Assembly: GCA_963751355.1 (NCBI GenBank)
Contig: CAVVVS010000120.1
Span: forward strand, 1 to 35,259
Origin: CAVVVS01 sp963751355
GTDB taxonomy: Bacteria > Bacteroidota > Ignavibacteria > Ignavibacteriales > Ignavibacteriaceae
Length of the DNA stretch: 35,259 bases
Direction: 5' to 3'
Of the stretch, positions 6,923 to 15,556 are shown piece by piece; position 1 is the stretch's first letter; each line of letters begins with the position of its first letter. The position numbers were made by a program, and so were the translations under genes. The notes under the pieces were generated by a model. It made no database searches. It was not told where the DNA came from and saw only the letters and a list, made by a program, of their open reading frames with translations.

Positions 6923-8221
6923 GTGCCTATAACTATTACAGATATTATAACAAAAGATGTACGTTTTCCAACCAGCCGGTTTTTAGACGGTTCCGATGCT
7001 ATGAATCCCGACCCGGATTATTCTGCAGCGTATGTAATATTAAAAACAGACCATCCCGATGGACTTGAAGGGCACGGATTAACTTTTACAATAGGACGTG
7101 GAAATGAGCTGTGTATTGGTGCAATTCAAGCACTTTCATACCTGGTTGTCGGGAAAACCTTAGAATCATTCACTTCGGATATGGCTGGGTTTTGGCGCAT
7201 GATAACGGGGGACAGTCAATTAAGATGGCTAGGACCGGAAAAAGGAGTTATTCATCTTGCAACAGGAGCGTTAGTTAATGCTGTTTGGGATTTGTACGCA
7301 AAAACGGAGAACAAGCCGTTGTGGAAACTTATCAGTGATATGAGTCCGGAACAATTTGTTTCTTGCATTGATTTCACTTATTTGACAGATGCAATTACTC
7401 CCGGTGAAGCATTGGATATTTTATCCGAACTTGAAAATACTAAGCAGAAACGTATCAACTATCTCATTGAAAACGGGTATCCTGCTTATACAACCTCCGC
7501 GGGCTGGATGGGCTACAGCGATGAAAAAATAAGAAGACTGTGCAGGGAGGCAAAACAAACCGACTGGAAATATATGAAGATGAAAGTCGGCTCAAATTTA
7601 AACGATGATTTGAGGAGAGCTGAAATAATACGCGATGAAATTGGCTATGATATGAAACTTATGATGGACGCAAATCAAAAGTGGAATGTTAATGATGCTA
7701 TTTTTAATGTAAAGCAGCTTGCTAAATATCAGCCATGGTGGATTGAGGAACCGACAAGTCCGGATGATATATTGGGTCACAAAGCAATTGCCGATGCAGT
7801 TCACCCAGTTAAAGTAGCAACCGGAGAGCATTGTCAAAACAGGGTGATTTTCAAGCAATTGATTACATCAGGTGCAATAGATATTTGCCAAATCGATAGT
7901 TGTAGAATCGGCGGAGTGAATGAAATATTAGCGGTATTGCTGATGGCAGCGAAATATAAAATACCCGTTTGTCCTCATGCCGGCGGAGTTGGGTTGTGCG
8001 AGTACGTACAACATTTAGCGATGATTGATTATATTTGTGTAAGCGGGAGCCTGGAAAATCGAATAATTGAATATGTTGATCATTTACATGAACATTTTCT
8101 GGACCCTGTTGTTATAAAGAACGGTGCATATATGCCGCCTTCTATGCCTGGTTATAGTATAGAAATGAAATCCGAAAGTTTGGAAAAATATAATTTCCCC
8201 GTGGGAGAAATTTGGCAATAG
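6923..8221 (+). CDS. fucD: L-fuconate dehydratase (enolase superfamily)
   Basis: This 432-aa enzyme dehydrates L-fuconate to 2-keto-3-deoxy-L-fuconate (KDF) in the cytoplasm. It has the mandelate-racemase-subgroup active site in order: KMK (K219, K221), metal ligands D249 (MMDAN), E275 (WIEEP) and E302 (TGEH), His352 in CPHAGGVGL, and E383. These fall within one residue of the positions I recall for the characterised Xanthomonas fuconate dehydratase. Length and the N-terminal DVRFPTSRFLDGSDAMNPDPDYS block also fit that subfamily rather than galactonate or rhamnonate dehydratases. Start is GTG with AGGA nine bases upstream. It is the first gene of the fucose operon, facing away from the AraC gene. 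Confidence 0.93.
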   Translation: MPITITDIITKDVRFPTSRFLDGSDAMNPDPDYSAAYVILKTDHPDGLEGHGLTFTIGRGNELCIGAIQALSYLVVGKTLESFTSDMAGFWRMITGDSQLRWLGPEKGVIHLATGALVNAVWDLYAKTENKPLWKLISDMSPEQFVSCIDFTYLTDAITPGEALDILSELENTKQKRINYLIENGYPAYTTSAGWMGYSDEKIRRLCREAKQTDWKYMKMKVGSNLNDDLRRAEIIRDEIGYDMKLMMDANQKWNVNDAIFNVKQLAKYQPWWIEEPTSPDDILGHKAIADAVHPVKVATGEHCQNRVIFKQLITSGAIDICQIDSCRIGGVNEILAVLLMAAKYKIPVCPHAGGVGLCEYVQHLAMIDYICVSGSLENRIIEYVDHLHEHFLDPVVIKNGAYMPPSMPGYSIEMKSESLEKYNFPVGEIWQ

Positions 8222-8323
8222 CCGGTTTTAAATTCTCCGTTCAAAAATAATTATTAAATTTTAAATAGTCACTACTTCCGGTTTTAATAAATATTAAAAA
8301 CAAGAAAGAGGTAGAAGTAAAAA

Positions 8324-9094
8324 TTGGACTTAAAAGGTAAAACAGCAGTCATTACCGGTGGTGCAAGTGGTATTGGAGAAGCTATCTCCAAGGAATTTGC
8401 TGAAAGCGGTGCTTTGGTACATATACTCGAAATAAATAAAGAGCAAGCTGATTCAGTTGTTGTCCAAATCAGTGAAAAAAATGGTACTGCTCAATTTCAT
8501 GAGTGCGATGTATCTGTTCAACAAAATGTTGATGATGTAATTAATGAAATTGCTTCCGGTGCTCGTATCGACATTCTTATAAACAATGCAGGTATTGCCC
8601 ATATAGGAACAGCCGAATCAACAATGGAAACCGATATGGATAGACTTTACCGGGTGAATATAAAAGGCGTTTATAATTGTCTGCACGCGGTGATTCCGCA
8701 CATGAAAAAAAATAACGGCGGGGTAATACTTAATATGGCATCGATAGCTTCTTGCGTGGCTATATCCGACCGTTTTGCTTATTCCATGACGAAAGGTGCA
8801 GTCTTAACGATGACTTATTCTGTAGCGAAAGATTTTCTGAAGGATAACATTCGATGCAATTGTATCTCGCCGGCTCGTATACATACACCATTTGTGGACG
8901 GCTTTTTGGCAAAGAATTATCCCGGCAAAGAAAAAGAAGTTTTTAAACAATTGGAAAAAACACAGCCCATCGGGCGTATGGGTAAACCAGGCGAAGTAGC
9001 TGAACTAGCGTTGTTTTTATGTTCGGATAAAGCTGCTTTTATTACCGGTACAAATTACCCTATTGACGGTGGATTTATTACACTAAACGGATAA
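8324..9094 (+). CDS. SDR oxidoreductase, probable 2-keto-3-deoxy-L-fuconate dehydrogenase
   Basis: Classical 256-aa short-chain dehydrogenase: NAD-binding TGGASGIG (11-18), NNAG (87-90), catalytic S140, Y153 and K157, and a C-terminal ITGTNYPIDGGF. An acidic ILEIN after the second strand favours NAD over NADP. Between fuconate dehydratase and an FAH-family hydrolase, with five bases to the next gene, the expected reaction is oxidation of KDF to 2,4-diketo-3-deoxy-L-fuconate. The start is TTG with GAAAGAGG a little far upstream; there is no ATG nearby. A 102-bp gap separates it from fucD. The other SDR of this operon (11001) is assigned the first pathway step; the two could in principle be swapped, but order and sequence favour this assignment. 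Confidence 0.82.
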   Translation: MDLKGKTAVITGGASGIGEAISKEFAESGALVHILEINKEQADSVVVQISEKNGTAQFHECDVSVQQNVDDVINEIASGARIDILINNAGIAHIGTAESTMETDMDRLYRVNIKGVYNCLHAVIPHMKKNNGGVILNMASIASCVAISDRFAYSMTKGAVLTMTYSVAKDFLKDNIRCNCISPARIHTPFVDGFLAKNYPGKEKEVFKQLEKTQPIGRMGKPGEVAELALFLCSDKAAFITGTNYPIDGGFITLNG

Positions 9095-9099
9095 GAGAA

Positions 9100-9966
9100 A
9101 TGAAATTAATACGTTTTGGAAATCCCGGAAAAGAAAAACCGGGTGTTATGATTGATGATGGTTCTATTTTGGATGTCAGTTCTTTTAATGAAGATTATGA
9201 TGAAGATTTCTTTTCTTCAAACGGTATTGTACTTCTACGAGATTGGCTGAGAAACAACCGGGAAAATTGCCCAGCTGTAGGAAAGGATGTACGTCTCGGT
9301 CCCCCGGTGAAAAAGCCGTCCAAAATTATTTGCGTTGGTTTAAACTATGCAAAGCATGCCAAAGAGAGCAGTATGGGAGTTCCAAAGGAACCTGTATTGT
9401 TTTTCAAAGCACCTTCATCTATTGTTGGTCCGAATGATAATATTATTATTCCTAAAGATAGCATAAAAACGGATTGGGAAGTGGAACTTGCCGTAGTTAT
9501 CGGGGAAAAAGCAAATTATGTTAATGAGAAGGATGCTATGGATTATATCGCAGGATACGTTTTGCACAATGACGTGAGTGAAAGGGAATTTCAGCTCGAA
9601 CGCGGAGGTCAATGGGTAAAAGGAAAAAGTGCCGATACATTTTCCCCGGTTGGACCATTTTTGGCGACAAAGGATGAGATAGACGATCCGCAAAACTTAA
9701 ACATGTGGCTAAAGCTGAATGGCGAAATAATGCAATCCTCCAACACATCGGATATGATTTTCAAAGTTACATTCCTAATAAGCTATATCAGTCGTTTTAT
9801 GAGCCTTATGCCCGGCGATATAATTTCCACGGGTACACCATTTGGTGTGGGAATGGGACTAAAACCTCAAAGGTATCTTCGCCCCGGAGATATTGTTGAA
9901 CTGGGCGTTGAAGGTCTTGGAGTTTCAAAACAAAATGTAAGAGCATATCAAAAAAATGATAATTGA
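9100..9966 (+). CDS. FAH-family hydrolase, probable 2,4-diketo-3-deoxy-L-fuconate hydrolase
   Basis: This 288-aa member of the fumarylacetoacetate hydrolase family has an N-terminal cap domain (1-70) and the catalytic domain with ICVGLNYAKHAKES (77-90), metal ligands E127 and E129 in DWEVELAVVIG, D158 in HNDVSERE, and the lysine-bearing QWVKGKSADTFSPVGP. In the oxidative fucose pathway this family splits 2,4-diketo-3-deoxy-L-fuconate into pyruvate and L-lactate; the LutABC genes downstream fit that product. The gene starts five bases after the SDR and its 3' end overlaps the lactonase gene by 11 bases, so translation is coupled. Other FAH reactions (acylpyruvate hydrolysis) are possible, but context makes this the best call. 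Confidence 0.87.
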   Translation: MKLIRFGNPGKEKPGVMIDDGSILDVSSFNEDYDEDFFSSNGIVLLRDWLRNNRENCPAVGKDVRLGPPVKKPSKIICVGLNYAKHAKESSMGVPKEPVLFFKAPSSIVGPNDNIIIPKDSIKTDWEVELAVVIGEKANYVNEKDAMDYIAGYVLHNDVSEREFQLERGGQWVKGKSADTFSPVGPFLATKDEIDDPQNLNMWLKLNGEIMQSSNTSDMIFKVTFLISYISRFMSLMPGDIISTGTPFGVGMGLKPQRYLRPGDIVELGVEGLGVSKQNVRAYQKNDN

Positions 9967-10786
9967 CAGCCATCAACATTTTTGGAAATTTGATCCTGTT
10001 CGTGATTCCTGGATCGATGAAAATATGGCAGTATTGCGTAATGATTTTTTACCGCAAAATCTCCATCCGATTTTGAAGGAAAACAACATCGATGGTACGA
10101 TTGCGGTTCAGGCTGATCAATCTGAAAAAGAGACAAATTTTCTTCTTGACCTTGCCGAAAAAAATGAATGGATTCGTGCAGTTGTTGGCTGGGTAGATCT
10201 GATGGATCCGGATGTTGAATATAGGCTGAGTTATTTTTCAACAAAATCTAAGTTATGCGGATTTCGCCACATCGTGCAATCTGAACCGGATGATAGCTTT
10301 ATGTTAAATGAAACTTTTCAAAACGGGATAGAGTTATTAAATAAATATGGTTTCACTTATGATATCCTGGTCTTCCCAAGACAATTGCCGGCAGCAATAC
10401 GCCTGGCAGAAAATCACCCTCAACAAACTTTTATATTAAACCATATAGCAAAACCTTTAATTAAAAAAAGCGAAATAGAACCCTGGGCTTCCGATATAAT
10501 GAAGCTTGCTGAAAACCAAAATGTATATTGTAAAATTTCCGGGTTAATTACGGAAGCCGATATTAATAATTGGACAAATGAAGATATATATCCATACTTA
10601 AACATTGTGTTTAATGCTTTCGGTATCGACAGACTTATGTTTGGCTCAGATTATCCGGTTTGTCTGTTGGCAGGAAGTTATAAACAGGTTATAGATTTGG
10701 TTAAAAAATATACGGACAACTTTTCAGAAGAAGAAAACAAAAAATTGTTCGGGTACAATGCCATTGCGGTATACGGCATTAGCTAA
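9956..10786 (+). CDS. L-fuconolactone hydrolase (amidohydrolase superfamily, COG3618)
   Basis: The 276-aa protein is a compact metal-dependent TIM-barrel hydrolase: N-terminal DSHQHFWKF with His6 and His8, GFRHIVQSEPD (His105), LNHIAKP (His163) and FGSDYPV (Asp232). This is the COG3618 pattern, whose characterised members hydrolyse fucono-, rhamnono- and galactaro-lactones. In this operon it opens L-fucono-1,5-lactone to L-fuconate, joining the L-fucose dehydrogenase and fuconate dehydratase steps. Its start lies inside the end of the FAH gene (11-base overlap). No signal peptide, so cytoplasmic. Confidence 0.88.
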   Translation: MIIDSHQHFWKFDPVRDSWIDENMAVLRNDFLPQNLHPILKENNIDGTIAVQADQSEKETNFLLDLAEKNEWIRAVVGWVDLMDPDVEYRLSYFSTKSKLCGFRHIVQSEPDDSFMLNETFQNGIELLNKYGFTYDILVFPRQLPAAIRLAENHPQQTFILNHIAKPLIKKSEIEPWASDIMKLAENQNVYCKISGLITEADINNWTNEDIYPYLNIVFNAFGIDRLMFGSDYPVCLLAGSYKQVIDLVKKYTDNFSEEENKKLFGYNAIAVYGIS

Positions 10787-11000
10787 TATTTAGGTAATAC
10801 GAAAAAACATATTTATTTTACTCAAACTGAAAGATGCTCTAATAGTCTAGTGTGATGATTATATCTAAATATCTTTCACATGTTTTAACAGTTCCTGGAC
10901 ATAAATTGTTAATATCAATTAATCCGAATGAATTAAAGTAAAACTATTTAGCAGATCTTTAATTTTGTGTAGAATTATAATTTTCTGAAAGAAGGATTAA
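10787..11000. promoter_or_regulatory. Intra-operon gap with 8-bp inverted repeat
   Basis: This 214-bp gap breaks an otherwise tight operon. TGAAAGAT (10828-10835) is exactly complemented by ATCTTTCA (10871-10878) across a 35-nt loop. TAATTTTG (10960-10967) matches the Bacteroidota -7 consensus TAnnTTTG, but no TTTG stands at the right distance upstream. A second promoter or processing site for the transport and dehydrogenase half of the operon is plausible but unproven. Confidence 0.35.
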
Positions 11001-11792
11001 ATGGACTTAGGTATTAAAAATCAAGTTATGATTGTAACCGGCGGATCGAAGGGGATAGGTGAAGGTATATCTAGATGTATTGCACAAGAGGGTGCCATTC
11101 CTGTAATTGCCGGAAGATCACAAGAATCGGGGGAAAAAGTCGTAAGCGAATTGAAAGCCCTGGGTTGTGATGCAATGTTCATTAAAACGGAGCTTTCTCC
11201 GGTTGAAAACTGCAGAAAAGTTGTAGATATGGTATTAGAAAAGTTCGGACGTATTGATGCCTTGTTTAACAATGCCGGCTTAAATGATGGTGTCGGACTC
11301 GAACACGGCTCCCCTGAAAAATTTCTCGAATCATTAAATAAAAATCTCCATCACTATTATTATATGGCTCATTTTAGTTTGGATGCACTTAAAGATTCTA
11401 ATGGATCTATTGTAAACATTAGTTCAAAAACAGCAGTCACCGGACAGGGTAATACATCTGGTTATGCAGCATCTAAAGGAGCCCAGCTTGCTCTTACGAG
11501 AGAATGGGCGGTTGAATTACTTCCGTACGGTATTCGTGTAAATGCCATAATTCCTGCAGAGGTGATGACGCCGCAATATGAAAGTTGGATTCAATCTTTA
11601 GACGATTCGGATAAGAAACTTGCGGAGATTACAAAAAGAATTCCACTTGGGAATAGAATGACCACAAAAGAAGAAATTGCTTCAATGGCTGTTTATTTAG
11701 CATCGGAACAGGCTTCACACATCACAGGACAGTTCCTGTATGTAGACGGCGGATACGTTCATTTAGATAGGGCACTCATCGGATTAATATAA
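11001..11792 (+). CDS. SDR oxidoreductase, probable L-fucose dehydrogenase
   Basis: The 263-aa short-chain dehydrogenase carries TGGSKGIG (13-20), NNAG (90-93), catalytic S142, Y155 and K159, and the C-terminal GQFLYVDGGYVHLDRAL. The last stretch and NAIIPAEVMTPQYESWI are typical of the SDRs found with FucP and fuconolactonase genes in Bacteroidota. The predicted reaction is NAD(P)-dependent oxidation of L-fucose to L-fucono-lactone. It has a clear AAGGA site before the ATG. It is followed after 26 bases by the fucose symporter. Specificity among 6-deoxy and related sugars (fucose, D-arabinose, L-galactose) cannot be read from the sequence. Confidence 0.84.
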   Translation: MDLGIKNQVMIVTGGSKGIGEGISRCIAQEGAIPVIAGRSQESGEKVVSELKALGCDAMFIKTELSPVENCRKVVDMVLEKFGRIDALFNNAGLNDGVGLEHGSPEKFLESLNKNLHHYYYMAHFSLDALKDSNGSIVNISSKTAVTGQGNTSGYAASKGAQLALTREWAVELLPYGIRVNAIIPAEVMTPQYESWIQSLDDSDKKLAEITKRIPLGNRMTTKEEIASMAVYLASEQASHITGQFLYVDGGYVHLDRALIGLI

Positions 11793-11818
11793 TTTCTATA
11801 ATCTCACACTGGAGAAAT

Positions 11819-13099
11819 ATGCAGAATACTAAATCATTCGGTATAAAGGGAATAGTTCTTCCGTTTATCCTTATAACGACACTTTTTTTTATGTGGGGAT
11901 TAGCTAATAACATGACCGATACGCTGCTTGCTGCGTTCAAAAAAATCATGAGCATGTCTGACTTTCAAACCTCATGGATACAAGTAGCATTTTACGGTTC
12001 TTATTTTTGCCTGGCTCTGCCGGCAGCAATTTTTATAAAGAAGTACACTTATAAGTCAGGCGTTCTATTAGGATTGGGATTATTTATTGTCGGATCGTTG
12101 TTGTTTTATCCGGCGAGTAACACGATGGTTTATGGTCACTTTCTGGTAGCTCTTTTTATTCTTGCCGGCGGATTGTCAATTCTTGAAACAACATGCAATC
12201 CATATATAATTGCAATGGGACCTGAGGAGACAGGTGTAAGACGGTTGAATTTTGCTCAATCGTTTAATCCGATTGGCTCCATCACGGGAGTTGCACTAAG
12301 CAAATTTTTTATTCTTTCACATTTAAGTTCTGCCGGTATTATCCAAAGAGAAGATATGTCTCCCGCGCATCTACATTTATTAAAAGCACACGAGTTAAAA
12401 GCTGTTATGGGACCTTACGTGGGTGTAGCACTTCTACTTTTAGTTTTGTGGATAATTATGGCGGTTATTAAAATGCCGAAAGCTTCGGATACCGGTCCCG
12501 AATTAAACTTTGGACCAACTGTAAAAAGGTTGTTTGCTAATAAAAATTATGTCTGGGCTGTTGTTGCACAGTTCTTTTATGTTGGAGCTCAGATCGGTGT
12601 ATGGTCTTTTACCATTCGTTATACTATGCACGAACTTAAAATAAATGAAGATAGTGCATCATCGTATTATTTAGCAGCACTTGTTTTATTTACGGCATCA
12701 CGATTTATTTGCACAGCCCTGATGAAGTATATTTCACCTTCAAAACTACTTACCGGTCTTGCGGTTTTAGGACTTGTTTGTACATCTTTGGTTATCTTTA
12801 GCGGAGGTTATGTTGGTGTTTATGCCCTGGTTGGAATCTCAGGTTGTATGTCTCTGATGTTCCCGACTATTTATGGGCTAGGGTTAAAAGGTCTCGGAAA
12901 AGATACAAAAATCGGGGGCTCAGGTTTGATTATGGCAATATTGGGAGGTGCAGTACTTACTGCATTGCAGGGGCAAGTTTCGGATATGACGGGAAATATT
13001 CATTATGCTTACTTTGTTCCGCTTTTCTGTTTTGTTGTAATCATAATTTATTCGGCATTTGTGAGACATAATGGTCAAACAGTAAAATATAATGAGTGA
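11819..13099 (+). CDS. fucP: L-fucose:H+ symporter
   Basis: The 426-aa, twelve-segment transporter has both hallmark acidic residues of FucP: Asp34 in WGLANNMTDTLLAAF and Glu123 in GLSILETTCNPYI (equivalents of E. coli D46 and E135, needed for proton-coupled fucose uptake). The RLNFAQSFNPIGS motif and the C-terminal GGSGLIMAILGGAVL also fit. It sits between the fucose dehydrogenase and mutarotase genes, six bases before the latter. Compared with the symporter at 2668, which has Gln at the Glu position, this is the fucose-specific one. Located in the inner membrane. Confidence 0.93.
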   Translation: MQNTKSFGIKGIVLPFILITTLFFMWGLANNMTDTLLAAFKKIMSMSDFQTSWIQVAFYGSYFCLALPAAIFIKKYTYKSGVLLGLGLFIVGSLLFYPASNTMVYGHFLVALFILAGGLSILETTCNPYIIAMGPEETGVRRLNFAQSFNPIGSITGVALSKFFILSHLSSAGIIQREDMSPAHLHLLKAHELKAVMGPYVGVALLLLVLWIIMAVIKMPKASDTGPELNFGPTVKRLFANKNYVWAVVAQFFYVGAQIGVWSFTIRYTMHELKINEDSASSYYLAALVLFTASRFICTALMKYISPSKLLTGLAVLGLVCTSLVIFSGGYVGVYALVGISGCMSLMFPTIYGLGLKGLGKDTKIGGSGLIMAILGGAVLTALQGQVSDMTGNIHYAYFVPLFCFVVIIIYSAFVRHNGQTVKYNE

Positions 13100-13105
13100 A
13101 AAATT

Positions 13106-13450
13106 ATGAATGATTTAAAGAGATATTGTTTTGCTTTGGATTTAAGAAATGATCCTAAATTAATTGAAGAATACAAAAAGTATCACAAACAAGTGTGGCA
13201 GGAAATTTTATCAAGTATCCGGGAAGCGGGAATTGAAAACATGGAAATCTATAATGTTTCCGATAGATTGTTTATGATAATGGAAGTCAACGACACGTTC
13301 GATTTTGAAGAAAAAGCACTAAAAGATGCGTCCAATCCTGTTGTGCAAAAATGGGAAGAACTCATGTGGAAATTCCAAAAAGCTATTCCCGGAAGCAAGC
13401 CTGGAGAAAAATGGCATTTAATGGAAAAAATTTTTGATTTAAACAAATAA
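13106..13450 (+). CDS. L-fucose/L-rhamnose mutarotase (RhaM-type)
   Basis: The 114-aa protein fits the L-rhamnose mutarotase family (YiiL/RhaM; ferredoxin-like dimer): RYCFALDLRND near the start, EYKKYHKQVWQEI with the conserved His27, MEIYNVSDRLFMIMEV, and the C-terminal GEKWHLMEKIFDL. It interconverts alpha and beta anomers of a 6-deoxy sugar, feeding the anomer that the dehydrogenase prefers. In this operon the sugar is most likely L-fucose, although the sequence is of the rhamnose mutarotase rather than the FucU family. Spacing to the flanking genes is six and five bases. Confidence 0.9.
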   Translation: MNDLKRYCFALDLRNDPKLIEEYKKYHKQVWQEILSSIREAGIENMEIYNVSDRLFMIMEVNDTFDFEEKALKDASNPVVQKWEELMWKFQKAIPGSKPGEKWHLMEKIFDLNK

Positions 13451-13455
13451 GAAAA

Positions 13456-14193
13456 ATGAACATTGGTCTTTTTATTCCATGTTACATAAATCAGTTTTAT
13501 CCGCATGTAGCAATTGCTGTTTTGGAACTGCTGGAAAAGTTAGAGGTCAACGTTGATTATCCTCTTGAGCAAACCTGTTGCGGGCAGCCTTTGGCGAATT
13601 CAGGATTTGAATCCTCTACGTTGGATTCATATAATTTGTTTGTAAAAAATTTTGGGAAGTATGATTATATTGTAGCTCCATCAGGAAGTTGTGTGCACCA
13701 TGTGCGCGAGAATTATGATATTATTGAACAAACCAAAGAAGTTACACAATTGCGAAACAATACTTATGAATTATGCGAATTTCTCGTCAAAATTCTTAAC
13801 GTTAAAAATATTGATGCATCGTTCCCATACAAAGTCGGACTTCATCAAAGCTGTCATGGATTACGCGGATTGAGGTTGGGAAAATCATCCGAGCTTATAA
13901 GGGATGATTACTCGATAGTCGGTGAACTTTTAAGCAAGGTAAAGGGACTGGAATTAGTCGAGCTCGACAGAACTGATGAATGCTGCGGATTTGGGGGGAC
14001 ATTTGCTGTTTCAGAAGAAGCAGTCTCGGTAAAAATGGGAATAGACCGTATAGCAGATCATATAAGAAACGGTACTCAGGTAATAACGGCAACGGATATG
14101 TCCTGCCTTATGCACATGGAAGGAATCATCCGACGGCGAAGGCTTTCCCTGCAGGTAAAACATGTGGCAGAAATTTTAAATAGTAGTATGTAA
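13456..14193 (+). CDS. lutA: Lactate utilization protein LutA, cysteine-rich Fe-S subunit
   Basis: The 245-aa protein has the two CCG domains of the LutA/GlpC/HdrB type: LEQTCCGQPLANSG (38-51) with the paired Cys, and DRTDECCGFGGTFA in the second half, plus the single Cys-containing GSCVHHV and LHQSCHGLRG. LutABC oxidises L-lactate to pyruvate; LutA supplies cysteine-ligated iron-sulfur redox centres. Its place directly after the fucose genes makes sense because the pathway releases L-lactate. It has one base of spacing to lutB and five to the mutarotase, so it is part of the same transcript. Confidence 0.92.
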   Translation: MNIGLFIPCYINQFYPHVAIAVLELLEKLEVNVDYPLEQTCCGQPLANSGFESSTLDSYNLFVKNFGKYDYIVAPSGSCVHHVRENYDIIEQTKEVTQLRNNTYELCEFLVKILNVKNIDASFPYKVGLHQSCHGLRGLRLGKSSELIRDDYSIVGELLSKVKGLELVELDRTDECCGFGGTFAVSEEAVSVKMGIDRIADHIRNGTQVITATDMSCLMHMEGIIRRRRLSLQVKHVAEILNSSM

Positions 14194-14194
14194 T

Positions 14195-15556
14195 ATGAAA
14201 GATCATTCACATGCAGCAGAATTATTTAATCGCGATGAAGCACGCGTAAACTGGCACGATAAATCTTTGTGGACGGTCCGGCAGAAAAGAGATGAGGCTG
14301 CTAAAGGAGTTAAAAATTGGGAAAAACTTCGCAGCCTTGCAGCAAAAATCAAAGCGCATACTCTTTCTAATCTACCGCAGTACCTAGAGCAGTTTGAAGA
14401 TAACGCTCTGAAAAACGGTGTTCAGGTTCACTGGGCATCTGATGCGGCAGAGCATAATCAGATTGTTTACGATATCCTTTTTAAACATAATGCGGGGAAA
14501 CTTGTAAAAAGTAAATCAATGCTTACCGAAGAATGCGGTTTAAACAAATTCCTTGAAGAGCGCGGCATTGAAGTAACTGATACTGACCTAGGTGAACGCA
14601 TTATACAATTAGCAGGTGAATCGCCAAGTCATATTGTAATGCCGGCGATACATAAAAAACGGGAAGAGATAGATGAGTTGTTTCATCAGCACCTTGGGAC
14701 AAAACGTTCAGGCGGTGATGCCGAATATCTTACACGGGAAGCACGCAGTCATCTAAGGAAAAAGTTTCTGAACGCAGATGCTGCGTTAACCGGTGTAAAT
14801 TTTGCAATTGCCGAAACCGGGGGATTTGTTGTCTGTACAAACGAAGGCAATGCCGATATGGGTGTTAATGCTGCACCTTTGCACATTGCCTGTATGGGCA
14901 TTGAAAAAATTATTCCTAAACAAGAGCATCTCGGCGTGTTTTTAAGATTGCTTGCACGCAGCGCTACCGGGCAGCCGATTACAACATATACTTCGCATTT
15001 CAAAGCACCCGTTCCCAGAAAAGAAATACATCTTGTACTGGTTGATAACGGACGTTCGAAACGTTTGGGTAAACCCGGGTTCCGAAGCGCTCTGCAGTGT
15101 ATTCGCTGCGGGGCATGTATGAATACATGTCCTGTTTACCGTAGAAGCGGAGGACATAGTTACGGATACACTATTCCCGGTCCCATCGGTTCAATCTTAT
15201 CACCAGGAGTCGACCTTAAAGAATACAGTACTCTTCCTTTTGCTTCAACTCTCTGCGGTTCCTGTTCCGATGTTTGTCCGATAAAAATAGATATTCATGA
15301 ACAACTTTTCAGATGGCGACAGGTGATTGTGAAGAATATTGGTACCGGCTTTTCAAAAAAAATTATAATGAAAATTGCGGGTTTCGTCTTTTCTCATCCT
15401 GTGATATATAATTTTACAGGAAAGATGATGCGTTTGGTTTTAAAAATCTCACCACGTTTTTTATTATATAATAAGTTTAATACCTGGGGAAACAATCGCG
15501 AACTTCCTCAAACTCCCCGGCAAAGTTTTACAGCTTGGTATAAAAATAATAGATAA
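14195..15556 (+). CDS. lutB: Lactate utilization protein LutB, 2x[4Fe-4S] subunit
   Basis: The 453-aa protein has the LutB architecture: a LUD domain (about 60-290, with AETGGFVVCTNEGNADMG) and a bacterial ferredoxin-like region with C302, C305, C308, C312 (QCIRCGACMNTCP) and C354, C357, C361 (LCGSCSDVCP). It passes electrons within the L-lactate oxidising complex in the cytoplasm or at the membrane face. The C terminus carries a hydrophobic helix and short tail as usual. The start ATG follows the lutA stop by one base and its stop abuts the lutC ATG. All cluster cysteines are present. Confidence 0.94.
   Translation: MKDHSHAAELFNRDEARVNWHDKSLWTVRQKRDEAAKGVKNWEKLRSLAAKIKAHTLSNLPQYLEQFEDNALKNGVQVHWASDAAEHNQIVYDILFKHNAGKLVKSKSMLTEECGLNKFLEERGIEVTDTDLGERIIQLAGESPSHIVMPAIHKKREEIDELFHQHLGTKRSGGDAEYLTREARSHLRKKFLNADAALTGVNFAIAETGGFVVCTNEGNADMGVNAAPLHIACMGIEKIIPKQEHLGVFLRLLARSATGQPITTYTSHFKAPVPRKEIHLVLVDNGRSKRLGKPGFRSALQCIRCGACMNTCPVYRRSGGHSYGYTIPGPIGSILSPGVDLKEYSTLPFASTLCGSCSDVCPIKIDIHEQLFRWRQVIVKNIGTGFSKKIIMKIAGFVFSHPVIYNFTGKMMRLVLKISPRFLLYNKFNTWGNNRELPQTPRQSFTAWYKNNR

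Noticed and set aside
6868..7068. 66-codon plus-strand frame beginning before fucD
   Set aside because: It overlaps the start of fucD in another frame; fucD with its GTG start and full active site explains the region.
10960..10967. TAATTTTG as a Bacteroidota -7 promoter box for the second half of the fucose operon
   Set aside because: The matching TTTG -33 element is missing at the required distance, so it is only mentioned within the gap entry.
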